A DNA stretch of 64,000 nt. Source: Desulfobacula sp. Lineage in GTDB: Bacteria; Desulfobacterota; Desulfobacteria; Desulfobacterales; Desulfobacteraceae. Positions 9,084-18,922 of the stretch are shown piece after piece. The stretch is taken from positions 1 to 64,000 of the forward strand of contig NZ_JAUWQB010000002.1 of the NCBI RefSeq assembly GCF_030611305.1. Reading direction: 5' to 3'. Both the position numbers and the translations under genes were made by a program. The notes beneath the pieces were generated by a model. The model did not search any database. It was not told the origin of the DNA and was given only the letters and a program-made list of their open reading frames with translations. Numbering within the stretch: the first letter of the stretch is position 1; each line of letters begins with the position of its first letter.

Positions 9084-9175
9084 AAATCATCTTTCAACGT
9101 TGGCTGAAAATACCACTTTTAAACCGTTCATGCAATGGTTAAACTATGATTGATATTAAGCGGAATTTCAGTGGA

Positions 9176-11377
9176 TCAGTTAAAGGCATTTAAAGGTAAA
9201 GCCAGATTTACCCGGGTACCTGAGATATCATCAGAATTGATCAACAAAGAGGCGCCGATAAGTTTGGCTCTGTAATTCATGATTCTCAAGCCCATGCCGT
9301 TTGTCTCCTTTGAGGGGTCCATTCCAGCCCCGTTGTCCTTCACACTGAGAAGAAATAGATCTTTCTGTATTTTTATTATGATCTCAATTTTGTCTGCCTT
9401 CCCGTGGCGAATGGCATTCTGAACAGCCTCCTGGGCAATATGGTACAGGTTGATGGTCACCACGGTGTCTCCTACAGGGATTTTTTTCCTGCAGTCAAGA
9501 CTGCAGTCCATTCGGTGCATGATCCGGGTATTGGTCACAAGTTCCTGCAATGAAGCCTCAAGGCCGTTGTTAAAATAAACCGGGCAAAGCCCCCGTGCCA
9601 GACAGCGTGTTTTGTAAGTGGCTTCCTTTATTAAATCCGTTATTTTATCCGACAACTGCCCTGCTTCTTCAGATTGTCCTTCAACCTTTCTTTTCAGTAC
9701 CTTGCTTAACCCTTCAATCCCGATTAAGTGGGGACAAAGATCATCGTGCAGATCATTCCCTATTTTTTGCCGCTCTTTTTCTCCTATTTCCATGATAGCC
9801 TTTTCAAGGCGTTTAACGTCTGATACATCCCTGTGTGTAATCACTGATCCCACGGGCTCTCCGTCCTTATTCCGGTAGACCGATCCCCTGGTGGTCACAT
9901 CAATGACCCTGCCGTCCTTTGCTGTCCTTTGAGTTTCGGTTCGCGGCAGCACTTTGCCCTGCAGGATCGTTCCGATTCCTTTCATGGTTTCTTTCCAGTG
10001 CCCCTTGGGAACAAAATGATCCATTTTTTTCCCAAGGCTGTCTTCCAGTGTATAACCAAACACCCTTGTAAATGCAGGATTCATATAGGTGACATTCCCT
10101 TCCATATCATAAACTACAATGGGATCAGGTGTTGCTTCCATAACAGACCAATACTTTTCTTCACTCTCCTGCAGGGCTTCCTGGGCCTGCTTACGTTCTG
10201 CAATCTGAGCTTTAAGATCCTTGTTATGGGTTTCAAGCTTGTCCATAAAGGAGTTATAGTAAAATGTGAGCTGACCCACCTCATCATGGGACTCCATTTT
10301 AACCAGGCGATTGGAAAATCCATCGATAATATCTTCATTAAACCGGTTCATCAGTTCCCGCAAGGGCTTTGTGATAGTGGAACTCAAGAGAAAGGTGATG
10401 GGAATAAAAATAATCAATGATGCAAATCCCACTATAATGATAAAGGTTTTAATGGTATTCAAAGGAGAGAAAAACTCATCCAGATAACTGGAGGAGGCCA
10501 CAATCCATTCATATTCCGGAATATAGTTAAAAAGAACCAGTTTTTTCCTGAACCGTTCATCCCTGGGATTTTTCCATGGATAAATCATTTTTCCATTCTT
10601 TTTTTCCAGCATTTTTTTAAAAAACCGACTGGAAAAGTCTTGGCCGGAAAACACATTGACCCCGGCAAGTTCGGGATGGATAATCATATTTCCTTTGGCA
10701 TCCATGATATAGGAATATCCGGTTTTCCCAAATTTTAAACTCAAGATACTTTCTTTAAAATCATTGATATTGACAAGCTTGCTGAATTCTTTTCGATAGG
10801 AGGATACAGTGATCATCCAGTCCCAGGGTTCAAAATAGCTCAGGTAAAGAGCCTTGGGTCTTGGCGTTGAATCATCCGGGTTTTTCCAATAATATTCAAT
10901 ATATCCGTTTTTTTTGGCAATCATTTCCTGTACAAATTTGTGGTCGGAAATATCCAAACCCTCCAAAGATTTTTTAGGATGCTTGAGTACCCTGCCCGTA
11001 CCGTCCAGAATGCAGATATAGCCGGTTGTTCCGATTTTCTGGGAAAGAATAATATCTGTAGCCCGCGCCTTGGCCTCTTCACGACCGATTTCTCCGGCTG
11101 TCTGTAGATCATAAAGGTGCTGAATGATTTCATGATTTTTCTCAGCCGTTGCCCGCAGATGATTTTTTATGGATACTGACACGGCAGTTTTTACATTATT
11201 CAATATAGCAGCAGTGGAGTTTTGAAGCTCGTTTTCAATATTTTTTTCAACATTTCGTTTGACAATGGAATAAATGATCAGGCTTGCAAGGGTCATGATC
11301 ACAAAAAATGTGGAAGAATAGATAAACAGCAGTTTATATCGGATACGGAAATTTTTAACTATATGGAACGGGTTCAT
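9176..11377 (-). CDS. Cache-domain sensor histidine kinase (NarX-type core)
   Basis: A 733-residue membrane kinase. Domains in order: membrane segment near residues 15-35, a long extracytoplasmic region with two similar Cache units (both contain KIGTTGYI or KFGKTGYS followed by DGTGRVLKHP or DAKGNMIIHP), a second membrane segment near 315-335, HAMP, PAS with TPDPIVVYDMEGNVTYMNP, a HisKA_3 box with LHDDLCPHL, and HATPase with DNGAGMD. ATG 11377 is preferred to an in-frame TTG 12 nt upstream. The double Cache sensor of this type commonly binds small organic acids, which fits the neighbouring carboxylate genes. Confidence 0.9.
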   Translation of the reverse strand: MNPFHIVKNFRIRYKLLFIYSSTFFVIMTLASLIIYSIVKRNVEKNIENELQNSTAAILNNVKTAVSVSIKNHLRATAEKNHEIIQHLYDLQTAGEIGREEAKARATDIILSQKIGTTGYICILDGTGRVLKHPKKSLEGLDISDHKFVQEMIAKKNGYIEYYWKNPDDSTPRPKALYLSYFEPWDWMITVSSYRKEFSKLVNINDFKESILSLKFGKTGYSYIMDAKGNMIIHPELAGVNVFSGQDFSSRFFKKMLEKKNGKMIYPWKNPRDERFRKKLVLFNYIPEYEWIVASSSYLDEFFSPLNTIKTFIIIVGFASLIIFIPITFLLSSTITKPLRELMNRFNEDIIDGFSNRLVKMESHDEVGQLTFYYNSFMDKLETHNKDLKAQIAERKQAQEALQESEEKYWSVMEATPDPIVVYDMEGNVTYMNPAFTRVFGYTLEDSLGKKMDHFVPKGHWKETMKGIGTILQGKVLPRTETQRTAKDGRVIDVTTRGSVYRNKDGEPVGSVITHRDVSDVKRLEKAIMEIGEKERQKIGNDLHDDLCPHLIGIEGLSKVLKRKVEGQSEEAGQLSDKITDLIKEATYKTRCLARGLCPVYFNNGLEASLQELVTNTRIMHRMDCSLDCRKKIPVGDTVVTINLYHIAQEAVQNAIRHGKADKIEIIIKIQKDLFLLSVKDNGAGMDPSKETNGMGLRIMNYRAKLIGASLLINSDDISGTRVNLALPLNAFN

Positions 11378-11443
11378 AATACACACCAAAATTATTTAAA
11401 TTAACTCATAACCAAAGAACTTTTTCAAAAACAGAGCCAATTG

Positions 11444-12439
11444 TCAATTGGAGATTTCTTCTTTGAGCATACAGCAGGCAATTTGATGTTCAGGATCGCC
11501 TTTTTTGTTGTAAGAAAGGTTTTGGGGCTGAATCATTTTATTCATGACGCAACCTTCCGGGACGGTAAGGCTGAACAGATCTTTTTCATTGATCTTTGGT
11601 GTGGAAATCAATTTATTGTTTCTTATTTCATATGAATGCAGGGGAAAGTCTTCGCAGATGGGACACTGGTACACCCTGCCATTGGGGAATATAAAATAAT
11701 TATCAGCCACATTGCCGGCGCATTGAAATATTTCATCATTGCCGAGAAACACCTTTGGGTAGGTTACAATAATGCCATGGCAGGCAATCGTTTCCGCCAC
11801 TTTGGGAATGGTGGAAAGCCAGATTTCTTTTGATACCTGGAGTTTTCCATCAGGATTTGATGACTCACCTCTCATGCCGATCACCTGGATAAAAAACCGT
11901 TTGATACCAAGATTTTTCACCATATCCGGTATTAACTCAAGTTCATGAATATTAATATCTGAAACCGTATAGATCATTGAACAGGAAAAGCCTTTTTCCA
12001 GGGCTTTTTGGATACCTTCCCTCACCTTGTCATAGCTTCCCTTCCCTCTGATGGCATCATTTGTTTTTTTTGTGGCACCATCCAGGGAAAATGAAAGAAA
12101 GTCAATGTCATCACAGGAAATTTTGTCCAGGATGTTATGAAATAAATACCCGTTGGTATCAATGGTGATGGATTTGAACCCAAGGCGTTTCGCCTCTTTG
12201 ACGGCCAGGTGAAGATCAGGGTGAAGGGTGGGTTCTCCCCCTAAAAAAATGACATTGGTCTGTCTGGTTTTTTTTGAAAAAAGAGCGAGCCAGTTCCGTA
12301 TGGTTTCAATATCAAGAGTGTTGGCTCCGTGTTGATTTTTATTAATATAGCAATGGGTACAGGAAAGGTTACACTTTGTTAAGATGTGAAAAAAGAGATT
12401 GGAAGAATCCTTCGAAAATGCAACGGTTCTGTTTGTCAT
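11444..12439 (-). CDS. Radical SAM protein with SPASM-like C-terminus
   Basis: A 331-residue protein with the radical SAM cluster motif CNLSCTHC (CX3CX2C), the GGEP motif (FLGGEPTLHP), and a cysteine-rich C-terminal region (CAG, YQCPIC, EGC, ACCM) typical of auxiliary cluster binding in SPASM/Twitch proteins. ATG 12439 starts one nucleotide after the purF stop, so it is the last gene of carAB-purF. An in-frame upstream start inside purF is less likely. The substrate cannot be deduced; SPASM enzymes modify peptides or act as anaerobic maturases. Confidence 0.85.
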   Translation of the reverse strand: MTNRTVAFSKDSSNLFFHILTKCNLSCTHCYINKNQHGANTLDIETIRNWLALFSKKTRQTNVIFLGGEPTLHPDLHLAVKEAKRLGFKSITIDTNGYLFHNILDKISCDDIDFLSFSLDGATKKTNDAIRGKGSYDKVREGIQKALEKGFSCSMIYTVSDINIHELELIPDMVKNLGIKRFFIQVIGMRGESSNPDGKLQVSKEIWLSTIPKVAETIACHGIIVTYPKVFLGNDEIFQCAGNVADNYFIFPNGRVYQCPICEDFPLHSYEIRNNKLISTPKINEKDLFSLTVPEGCVMNKMIQPQNLSYNKKGDPEHQIACCMLKEEISN

Positions 12440-12440
12440 A

Positions 12441-13868
12441 TTATCCCATACACTGCTTGGTAAAATTCGGATCAAAAGGAACCGGGTATTGTCCGTCAAA
12501 GCAGGCTTTGCAAAAATTTAGCTCCGGATTTTTCACTCCTGATGCTTCGAGCATACCTTTAATGGAAAGATAATGCAAAGAATCAAGACCCAGATACTCC
12601 CGTAGTTCATCTATGGGTTTTTGCGCTGCAATCAGTTCTCCTTTTGAAGAAAAATCAATGCCGTAATAGCAGGGAAATTTATGAGGCGGACATGAGATAC
12701 GCATATGTACTTTTTTAACCCCAAGTTCACGCAATGCTTTGACGCGGGTTTTTGCCGTGGTACCGCGAATGATGGAATCTTCAATAATGATAATCTCTTT
12801 GCCTTTGATAATCTCTCTGACAGGATTAAGTTTTACACGGACGGTAAAATCACGCATGGACTGGGTGGGCTGGATAAAGCTTCGACCCACATAATGATTC
12901 CTGATCATGCCCATTTCAAAGGGGATTCCTGATTCCCTGGCATATCCAATGGCTGCGTAATTGCCTGAATCCGGAAATGGCATGACAAGGTCTGCCTTCA
13001 CATGGGCTTCCTGTGCCAGTCGTTGTCCATGGGCTTTTCTCATTTCATAGACATTTTTTCCGTCAATGGTGGAGTCGGGTCTGGCAAAGTAGATATATTC
13101 AAATATGCATAAGGATTTATGTTTGGCGGCCTTGGGGTGTTTAATGCTTTTAATACCATCTTCATTAATAATGACAATTTCCCCGGGATCAAGTTCCCGG
13201 ATAAATTCAGCCTGGACCAGATCAAAGGCACAGGTTTCAGATGCCAGGACATAATGACCGTTGAGTTTTCCAAGAGCCAGAGGCCTGAATCCGTTAGGGT
13301 CTTTCATGCCGATGACTTCGCCCTTACAGGTTAAAAGGATCATGGAATAGGCGCCCTCAATTTTTGAAACAGCCTTTAAAATTGCACTCTCAATATCCCC
13401 TTTAATCAGGCTTTTAATAAAAAGATGGAGAAAAACCTCTGAATCCATGGTGGTCTGGAAGATGGAACCCTGCTCTTCCAGTTCTTCTTTCAGGATATGG
13501 GCATTCACCAGATTCCCGTTGTGGGCCACGGCATAGGAGCGGTGCCTGTGGTTGACAACAAAGGGCTGGGCATTGGTTAACACAGAATCCCCGGTGGTGG
13601 AATACCTGACATGGCCAATGGCAGAACCCCCTTCAATTCGTTCTAAGTCCTCAATGTTAAAGATGTTATGGACAAGCCCCATGCCTTTGTGGGAGAAAAT
13701 TTTATCATTTATACCCCGGTTTACCGAAATGCCGGCACTTTCCTGCCCCCTGTGCTGGAGGGCATAAAGGCCAAAATAAGTGATTTTAGCCGCTTCGGGA
13801 TGTTTATACAGCCCAAATATACCACATTCATCTTTGGGCCTTTTTCCCTTAATCATTGGATTGTGCAT
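12441..13868 (-). CDS. purF: Amidophosphoribosyltransferase
   Basis: First enzyme of purine synthesis, making phosphoribosylamine from PRPP and glutamine. The N-terminal nucleophile cysteine lies in DECGIFGLY after a short propeptide, and the PRPP loop is [12 protein letters not shown]. Cysteines in [13 protein letters not shown] and NFCKACF match the iron-sulfur (Bacillus-type) class, which also has a cleaved propeptide. ATG 13868 is chosen for its AGGAAA site; ATG 13856, overlapping the carB stop, is an alternative. About 475 residues. It lies between carB and a radical SAM gene in one operon. Confidence 0.93.
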   Translation of the reverse strand: MHNPMIKGKRPKDECGIFGLYKHPEAAKITYFGLYALQHRGQESAGISVNRGINDKIFSHKGMGLVHNIFNIEDLERIEGGSAIGHVRYSTTGDSVLTNAQPFVVNHRHRSYAVAHNGNLVNAHILKEELEEQGSIFQTTMDSEVFLHLFIKSLIKGDIESAILKAVSKIEGAYSMILLTCKGEVIGMKDPNGFRPLALGKLNGHYVLASETCAFDLVQAEFIRELDPGEIVIINEDGIKSIKHPKAAKHKSLCIFEYIYFARPDSTIDGKNVYEMRKAHGQRLAQEAHVKADLVMPFPDSGNYAAIGYARESGIPFEMGMIRNHYVGRSFIQPTQSMRDFTVRVKLNPVREIIKGKEIIIIEDSIIRGTTAKTRVKALRELGVKKVHMRISCPPHKFPCYYGIDFSSKGELIAAQKPIDELREYLGLDSLHYLSIKGMLEASGVKNPELNFCKACFDGQYPVPFDPNFTKQCMG

Positions 13869-16800
13869 GTCTGTTTTCCTGGTGATAGTCTTGAATGGGG
13901 TTAACACTAAGACCTTCTTTTTTAAGGGCCTGGATAGCACTGCAGATGGCTCTTGTCCCATCTGTAGTGGTGGCATAAGGGATTTTATATTTAATAGCAG
14001 CACGCCTTATTTCATATCCGTCCCGCTTGGTCTGGCTTGATGCACCCGTGTTTAAAATCAACTGGATTTCGTTGTTTGTCACTGCATCCACGACATGGGG
14101 CCGGCCGGCAGAAACTTTTTTGACAAATTTTGTGGGAACATCATTCTTTTCAAGGAAAATGGCGGTTCCCCGTGTGGCCATGATATTAAATCCCATTTCA
14201 TGAAAGCTTTTGGCAACCGGTAGAGCAGCCATTTTATCCTTGTCCTGGACACTGATAAAGACTGTGCCTTGGGTGGGAAGTTTTTGTCCGGCGGCAAACT
14301 GGGACTTGGCAACGGCAGCACCAAGATCCTTATCAATCCCCATAACTTCACCCGTGGATTTCATTTCAGGCCCGAGAACCGGATCAACATTGTCAAACCT
14401 GTCAAAGGGCATGACCGCCTCTTTAACACAATAGTAAGGCGGGATAATTTCCCTGGTAAAACCCAGTTCATCAAGGGTTTTACCCAGCATGACCTTTGTT
14501 GCAAGCTTGGCCAGGGGTACGCCAATGGCTTTGGATACAAAAGGAATAGTCCTTGAAGCTCTTGGATTGACTTCTATAATGTACACTTTTTCTTTCATGA
14601 TACCAAACTGGATGTTCATCAGGCCTTTAACGTTCAGTTCTTTAGCAATGGCTTTGGCTGCCTCTGTCATTTCGTCAATGTGTTTTTGAGAAATGGAGTA
14701 TGGTGGCAGTACGCAGGCAGAGTCACCGGAATGGATACCGGCTTCTTCGATATGTTCCATCATGCCGCCGATAACGGTTTTTTCACCGTCGCAGATGGCA
14801 TCAACATCCAGTTCAAAGGCCTCTTCAAGGAATTTATCAATGAGTACCGGCTTATCAGGAGAAGCCTGGACAGCCAGATAAAAGTATTCTTCAAGGTCGT
14901 TTTCATCATACACAATTTTCATGGCACGACCGCCCAGGACAAAAGAAGGACGAACCATGACAGGATATCCAATATCCCTTGCGATCTGCCTTGCTTCTTC
15001 ATAGGAGGTTGCAATACCGTTTTCAGGCTGTAGCAGTCCAAGTTTGTCCATCATTGCCTGGAAAAGGTCCCTGTCTTCAGCCCGGTCAATGCTTTCAGGG
15101 CTGGTCCCGATGATGGGCACACCTGCTTTCTGAAGATCCGAGGCAAGGTTCAGCGGGGTCTGTCCGCCAAACTGAACAATCACCCCATAGGGTTTTTCCT
15201 TTTCCACAATGTGAAGCACATCTTCCCGGGTTAAAGGTTCAAAATAGAGTTTGTCAGAGGTGTCATAGTCTGTGGACACGGTTTCAGGGTTGGAGTTGAC
15301 CATGATGGATTCCACCCCTTCCTCTTTCAGGGCAAAGGAGGCATGAACACAGCAGTAGTCAAATTCAATGCCCTGGCCGATTCTATTGGGACCGCCGCCA
15401 AGGATAATGACCTTTTTCTTGTCCGATACCCTTGCTTCGCATTCTGTTTCATAGGTGGAGTAGTAATAAGGGGTTGCTGCCCTGAACTCTGCGGCACAGG
15501 TATCCACCAGCTTATAAACCGGAATAATGCCAAGGTCTTTTCTTGTCTGTTCAATCTGTTTTTCCGTCAGATGGGTAAGGTGTGCCAGCTGTTTATCCGA
15601 GAAGCCGTATTTTTTGGCTTTTTCAAAGAGATCCCGGGGAAGATCCTTGCCGGCAAGCGTTATCTGTTTTTCAAGATCCACGATCTGTTTCATCTGGTTG
15701 AGGAACCAGGGGTCAATACCGGTCATTTCATAGATCGTAGTGATCGGCATGCCGTGTTCAATGGCATATTTTATATAAAACAGCCGTTGAGAATTGGGTG
15801 TGGAAAGCTTGTACTCTAATTCATTGCCGGCAACACTTCCGGGAAGCGGATCTTTTCCATCCCCACCAAATCCTGCCCTGCCTATTTCAAGGGACCGGAT
15901 TCCTTTTTGAAAGGCTTCTTTAAAGGTTCTGCCGATGGACATGGTTTCCCCCACAGATTTCATGGAGGTGGTCAGAATGTCTTGGGTTTCAGGGAATTTT
16001 TCAAAGGTCCATCTGGGGATTTTGATCACGCAATAATCAATGGAAGGCTCAAAACAGGCAAGAGTTTCACCGGTGATATCATTGGGAATTTCATCCAGAG
16101 TATACCCCACAGCCAGTTTGGCAGCAATTTTCGCAATGGGAAATCCCGTGGCCTTGGAGGCGAGAGCCGAGCTTCTGGAAACCCTTGGATTCATTTCCAC
16201 CACAATCATATCCCCGTTTTCAGGATTGATGGCAAACTGGACATTTGATCCGCCCGTATCCACGCCGATTTCTCTGATAATAGCGATGGAAGCATCCCGA
16301 AGCATCTGGTATTCCTTGTCCGAAAGGGTCTGGGCAGGGGCCACTGTGATGGAATCGCCCGTGTGTACGCCCATGGCATCCACATTTTCAATGGAGCAGA
16401 TGATGACCACATTATCTGCATGGTCCCGCATGACTTCCAGCTCGTACTCTTTCCATCCAAGGACCGATTCTTCCAGCATGACCTGGGTATTGAGACTGGC
16501 GGCAAGTCCTGCCTCTGAAAGGCGGACAACCTCTTCCATATTATAGGCAACCCCGCCGCCTGTTCCGCCAAGGGTGAAACTGGGTCTTACAATGATGGGA
16601 AAGCCGATTCGTTTTGAAACTGCTTCAACTTCCTGTATATTGGTGGCAAACCCGCTTTTGGGGATTTTCAAGCCGATTTTATTCATGGCATTCCTGAAAA
16701 GCTCACGATCTTCAGCCTTATTAATGGCCTCCTCAGAAGCCCCGATCATCTCAACATTATATTTTTTAAGAATACCCGTCTTCGCCGCTTCAAGAGCTGT

Positions 16801-17091
16801 GTTCAAACCGGTCTGTCCGCCCAGGGTGGGCAGCAGGGCATCGGGCCTTTCCTTTTCAATGACTTTGATAACGGTTTCAGGGGTGACAGGCTCAATATAA
16901 ACCTTGTCCGCTGTTTCAGGGTCGGTCATGATGGTGGCAGGGTTTGAATTGATCAGTATTACTTCATACCCTTCCTCTTTCAGGGCTTTACAGGCCTGGG
17001 TTCCTGAGTAATCAAATTCACAGGCCTGGCTGATAATGATCGGACCTGCACCAATGATCAGGATTTTTTTAATGTCTTCACGTTTTGGCAT
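13849..17091 (-). CDS. carB: Carbamoyl-phosphate synthase large subunit
   Basis: A 1080-residue enzyme making carbamoyl phosphate for pyrimidine and arginine synthesis. The two homologous ATP-grasp halves are visible: [20 protein letters not shown] opens the first, [20 protein letters not shown] opens the second near residue 555, and an MGS-like regulatory domain fills the last 140 residues. Full length. ATG 17091 overlaps the carA 3' end and is preferred to TTG 17097. The 3' end overlaps purF. Confidence 0.96.
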   Translation of the reverse strand: MPKREDIKKILIIGAGPIIISQACEFDYSGTQACKALKEEGYEVILINSNPATIMTDPETADKVYIEPVTPETVIKVIEKERPDALLPTLGGQTGLNTALEAAKTGILKKYNVEMIGASEEAINKAEDRELFRNAMNKIGLKIPKSGFATNIQEVEAVSKRIGFPIIVRPSFTLGGTGGGVAYNMEEVVRLSEAGLAASLNTQVMLEESVLGWKEYELEVMRDHADNVVIICSIENVDAMGVHTGDSITVAPAQTLSDKEYQMLRDASIAIIREIGVDTGGSNVQFAINPENGDMIVVEMNPRVSRSSALASKATGFPIAKIAAKLAVGYTLDEIPNDITGETLACFEPSIDYCVIKIPRWTFEKFPETQDILTTSMKSVGETMSIGRTFKEAFQKGIRSLEIGRAGFGGDGKDPLPGSVAGNELEYKLSTPNSQRLFYIKYAIEHGMPITTIYEMTGIDPWFLNQMKQIVDLEKQITLAGKDLPRDLFEKAKKYGFSDKQLAHLTHLTEKQIEQTRKDLGIIPVYKLVDTCAAEFRAATPYYYSTYETECEARVSDKKKVIILGGGPNRIGQGIEFDYCCVHASFALKEEGVESIMVNSNPETVSTDYDTSDKLYFEPLTREDVLHIVEKEKPYGVIVQFGGQTPLNLASDLQKAGVPIIGTSPESIDRAEDRDLFQAMMDKLGLLQPENGIATSYEEARQIARDIGYPVMVRPSFVLGGRAMKIVYDENDLEEYFYLAVQASPDKPVLIDKFLEEAFELDVDAICDGEKTVIGGMMEHIEEAGIHSGDSACVLPPYSISQKHIDEMTEAAKAIAKELNVKGLMNIQFGIMKEKVYIIEVNPRASRTIPFVSKAIGVPLAKLATKVMLGKTLDELGFTREIIPPYYCVKEAVMPFDRFDNVDPVLGPEMKSTGEVMGIDKDLGAAVAKSQFAAGQKLPTQGTVFISVQDKDKMAALPVAKSFHEMGFNIMATRGTAIFLEKNDVPTKFVKKVSAGRPHVVDAVTNNEIQLILNTGASSQTKRDGYEIRRAAIKYKIPYATTTDGTRAICSAIQALKKEGLSVNPIQDYHQENRHAQSND

Positions 17092-18220
17092 TTTCAATCA
17101 CTTTTGCAAATTGGTTAAAAAGATAGGCTGCATCATGGGGGCCTGGGGAAGCTTCTGGATGATATTGTACGGCAAAGGCCTTTAGGGCATCATTTTTAAG
17201 ACCCTCAAGGGAATCTTCATTCAGGTTAATATGGGTCATGGCACAATGATCTTTGCCAATGGTATTTAAATCCACGGCAAATCCATGATTCTGGGATGTG
17301 ATTTCAACCTTGTTGGTTGAAAGGTTTTTCACGGGCTGATTACCGCCCCTGTGGCCGAATTTGATTTTCATGGTTTTACCGCCCATGGCAATTCCGAGAA
17401 GCTGCATACCAAGACAGATTCCAAATATGGGAACAAATCCTAAGAGTTCTTTTATGGTATCGACGGCATAGGTCACAGGTTCCGGGTCTCCCGGGCCATT
17501 GGACAGAAAGATGCCGTCAGGGTTCAGATGTTTAATGGTCTTGGCACCTGTCGTTGCCGGAACCACAAGCACTTCACACCCTGCTTTTTCAAGGCATCGG
17601 ATAATATTGTATTTCAGTCCGAAATCAAGGGCGACAACAGAATGTTTTTTGCCTTTGAAATGCCAGATTAAAGGGTCTTCCAATTTGGTGGTATCAATAT
17701 AGTCCGGCCGGTTATACTTCCAGAAATAGGGTTTTTTTGTGGTTACACAGCCCACAAGATCACTACCCTGCATGGGAGGGATCTGTTTGGCCTTTTCAAC
17801 CAGGGAATCGGGATCAAGATCCGATGTGGATATGACAGCCCGCATGGCACCGGATTTTCTTATATGGCGGACCAGAGCCCTTGTATCCAAGTCTTCAATC
17901 CCCAGCACATGACCTTTGATCAAATAATCTGAAAGGGTTCCTCTGGATCTGAAATTGCTCGGAAAATCCTGGTATTCTTTTACAATAAATGCCGCCACCT
18001 GAATCCTGTCAGATTCAATGTCTTCAGGACAGACACCATAATTTCCGATCAAAGGATATGTCATGGTAACCATCTGACCATAGTAGGAAGGATCGGTCAG
18101 AATTTCCTGGTAACCTGTCATGCTGGTATTAAACACGACTTCCCCCTTTGCTTCTCCTGGTCCTGTAAAACTCCTGCAAGGAAAAATTCTGCCGTCTTCA
18201 AGGGCTAATAATGCTTTCAT
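17078..18220 (-). CDS. carA: Carbamoyl-phosphate synthase small subunit
   Basis: A 380-residue glutaminase subunit that supplies ammonia to CarB. The N-terminal CPSase domain is followed by a class I amidotransferase domain with the nucleophile elbow [11 protein letters not shown] and the His-Glu pair in [11 protein letters not shown]. It overlaps carB by 14 nt, as expected for a heterodimeric enzyme. It is the first gene of carA-carB-purF-radical SAM. Confidence 0.96.
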   Translation of the reverse strand: MKALLALEDGRIFPCRSFTGPGEAKGEVVFNTSMTGYQEILTDPSYYGQMVTMTYPLIGNYGVCPEDIESDRIQVAAFIVKEYQDFPSNFRSRGTLSDYLIKGHVLGIEDLDTRALVRHIRKSGAMRAVISTSDLDPDSLVEKAKQIPPMQGSDLVGCVTTKKPYFWKYNRPDYIDTTKLEDPLIWHFKGKKHSVVALDFGLKYNIIRCLEKAGCEVLVVPATTGAKTIKHLNPDGIFLSNGPGDPEPVTYAVDTIKELLGFVPIFGICLGMQLLGIAMGGKTMKIKFGHRGGNQPVKNLSTNKVEITSQNHGFAVDLNTIGKDHCAMTHINLNEDSLEGLKNDALKAFAVQYHPEASPGPHDAAYLFNQFAKVIENAKT

Positions 18221-18585
18221 AAAAATTTACACCTGTTCACCATCGTGTTGATATAAATTAACTTATATAAATTTTTCGGGCCAGACCCGAATCGTTTTAC
18301 TTAACCTGCAAAATTTATTTGCAAATCAGGTTCGTTTAAATAACACAACCGGACTGATTTTTGCAAGTCAGTTCTGTCTGCTTCTCAAGGCAATTGCCTG
18401 TAAGTTGAAAAGTGATTTTATTATCAATTTATTCTGAACCGGCTATTTCAAATATGATGTTGCCACTCCTCCTTTTTTTGATACGAATTGGATCTTATCC
18501 GGCAAGCGGAGTTCAACAGTGTTGGGCTACAGCATGACGTCATACACAGCATTTGACCAATGCAGCCCGCTGATAAATTTTAGCA
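18221..18585 (-). promoter_or_regulatory. carA leader and promoter region
   Basis: A 365-nt gene-free stretch upstream of carA. On the minus strand it holds two stem-loops: TTCGGG/CCCGAA (18275-18291) and a nested AACCTG/CAGGTT structure (18303-18332). Neither is followed by a T run. A 10-bp palindrome ATGACGTCAT lies at 18534-18543. Attenuation or repressor control of carAB is possible, but no known leader motif was recognised. Confidence 0.35.
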
Positions 18586-18750
18586 CTAAATACCTGAAAT
18601 CGTCACTTCAACAATTCTTTTTCTGGCATGGTTGTCATGATTGATCACCACAATCTGCTGCCAGGTGCCGAGCCTGGCTTTACTATCTCTGACAGGCACG
18701 ACAATGGAAGGCCCGATAATGGTATCAAAAAATGTTTTTGTGGCATTCAT
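18586..18750 (-). CDS. Truncated YjbQ/UPF0047-like mini-protein
   Basis: A 54-residue reading frame matching the C-terminal third of the YjbQ/UPF0047 family. The segments IIGPSIVVPV, RLGTWQQIVVI and ARKRIVEVTISG align with the usual GPS-VPV, LGTWQ and R-R-V-VQ blocks near the end of the roughly 130-residue family. The N-terminal 80 residues are absent: only 172 nt separate it from glnE. It nevertheless has its own ATG, a strong AAGGAGAT site 5 nt upstream and a promoter-like region, so it may be an expressed fragment and not just debris. Function unknown; full-length homologues have been linked to thiamine-phosphate metabolism. Confidence 0.6.
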   Translation of the reverse strand: MNATKTFFDTIIGPSIVVPVRDSKARLGTWQQIVVINHDNHARKRIVEVTISGI

Positions 18751-18762
18751 AGGGATCTCCTT

Positions 18763-18801
18763 AAAATGAATTCATTTTATTGAAACCCCTTTTCAAGTCA
18801 A
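18763..18801 (-). promoter_or_regulatory. Promoter-like site with palindrome before mini-YjbQ
   Basis: The minus strand has a good -35 (TTGACT, 18796-18801), a 17-nt spacer and a weak -10 (18773-18778) overlapping the perfect palindrome AAAATGAATTCATTTT (18763-18778). The palindrome abuts the ribosome binding site of the mini-YjbQ frame. The layout suggests a repressor-controlled promoter, though the -10 is poor. Confidence 0.4.
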
Positions 18802-18922
18802 GAGAAAATTGTGTTCTTGATAAAATTTGTCGGCAATATTATGGTGCTGTTTAGTGGTTGAACGAAAAGTTGGTGGTTTTTGATCGGGCACTATTTATTT
18901 AACCTGAAATAATAGGGTATAA

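Noticed and set aside
13552-17700. Many plus-strand frames opposite purF, carB and carA
   Set aside because: They are antisense shadows of highly conserved genes.
18275-18291. carAB attenuator hairpin
   Set aside because: The stem is short and no T run follows, so it is kept only as a note in the leader entry.
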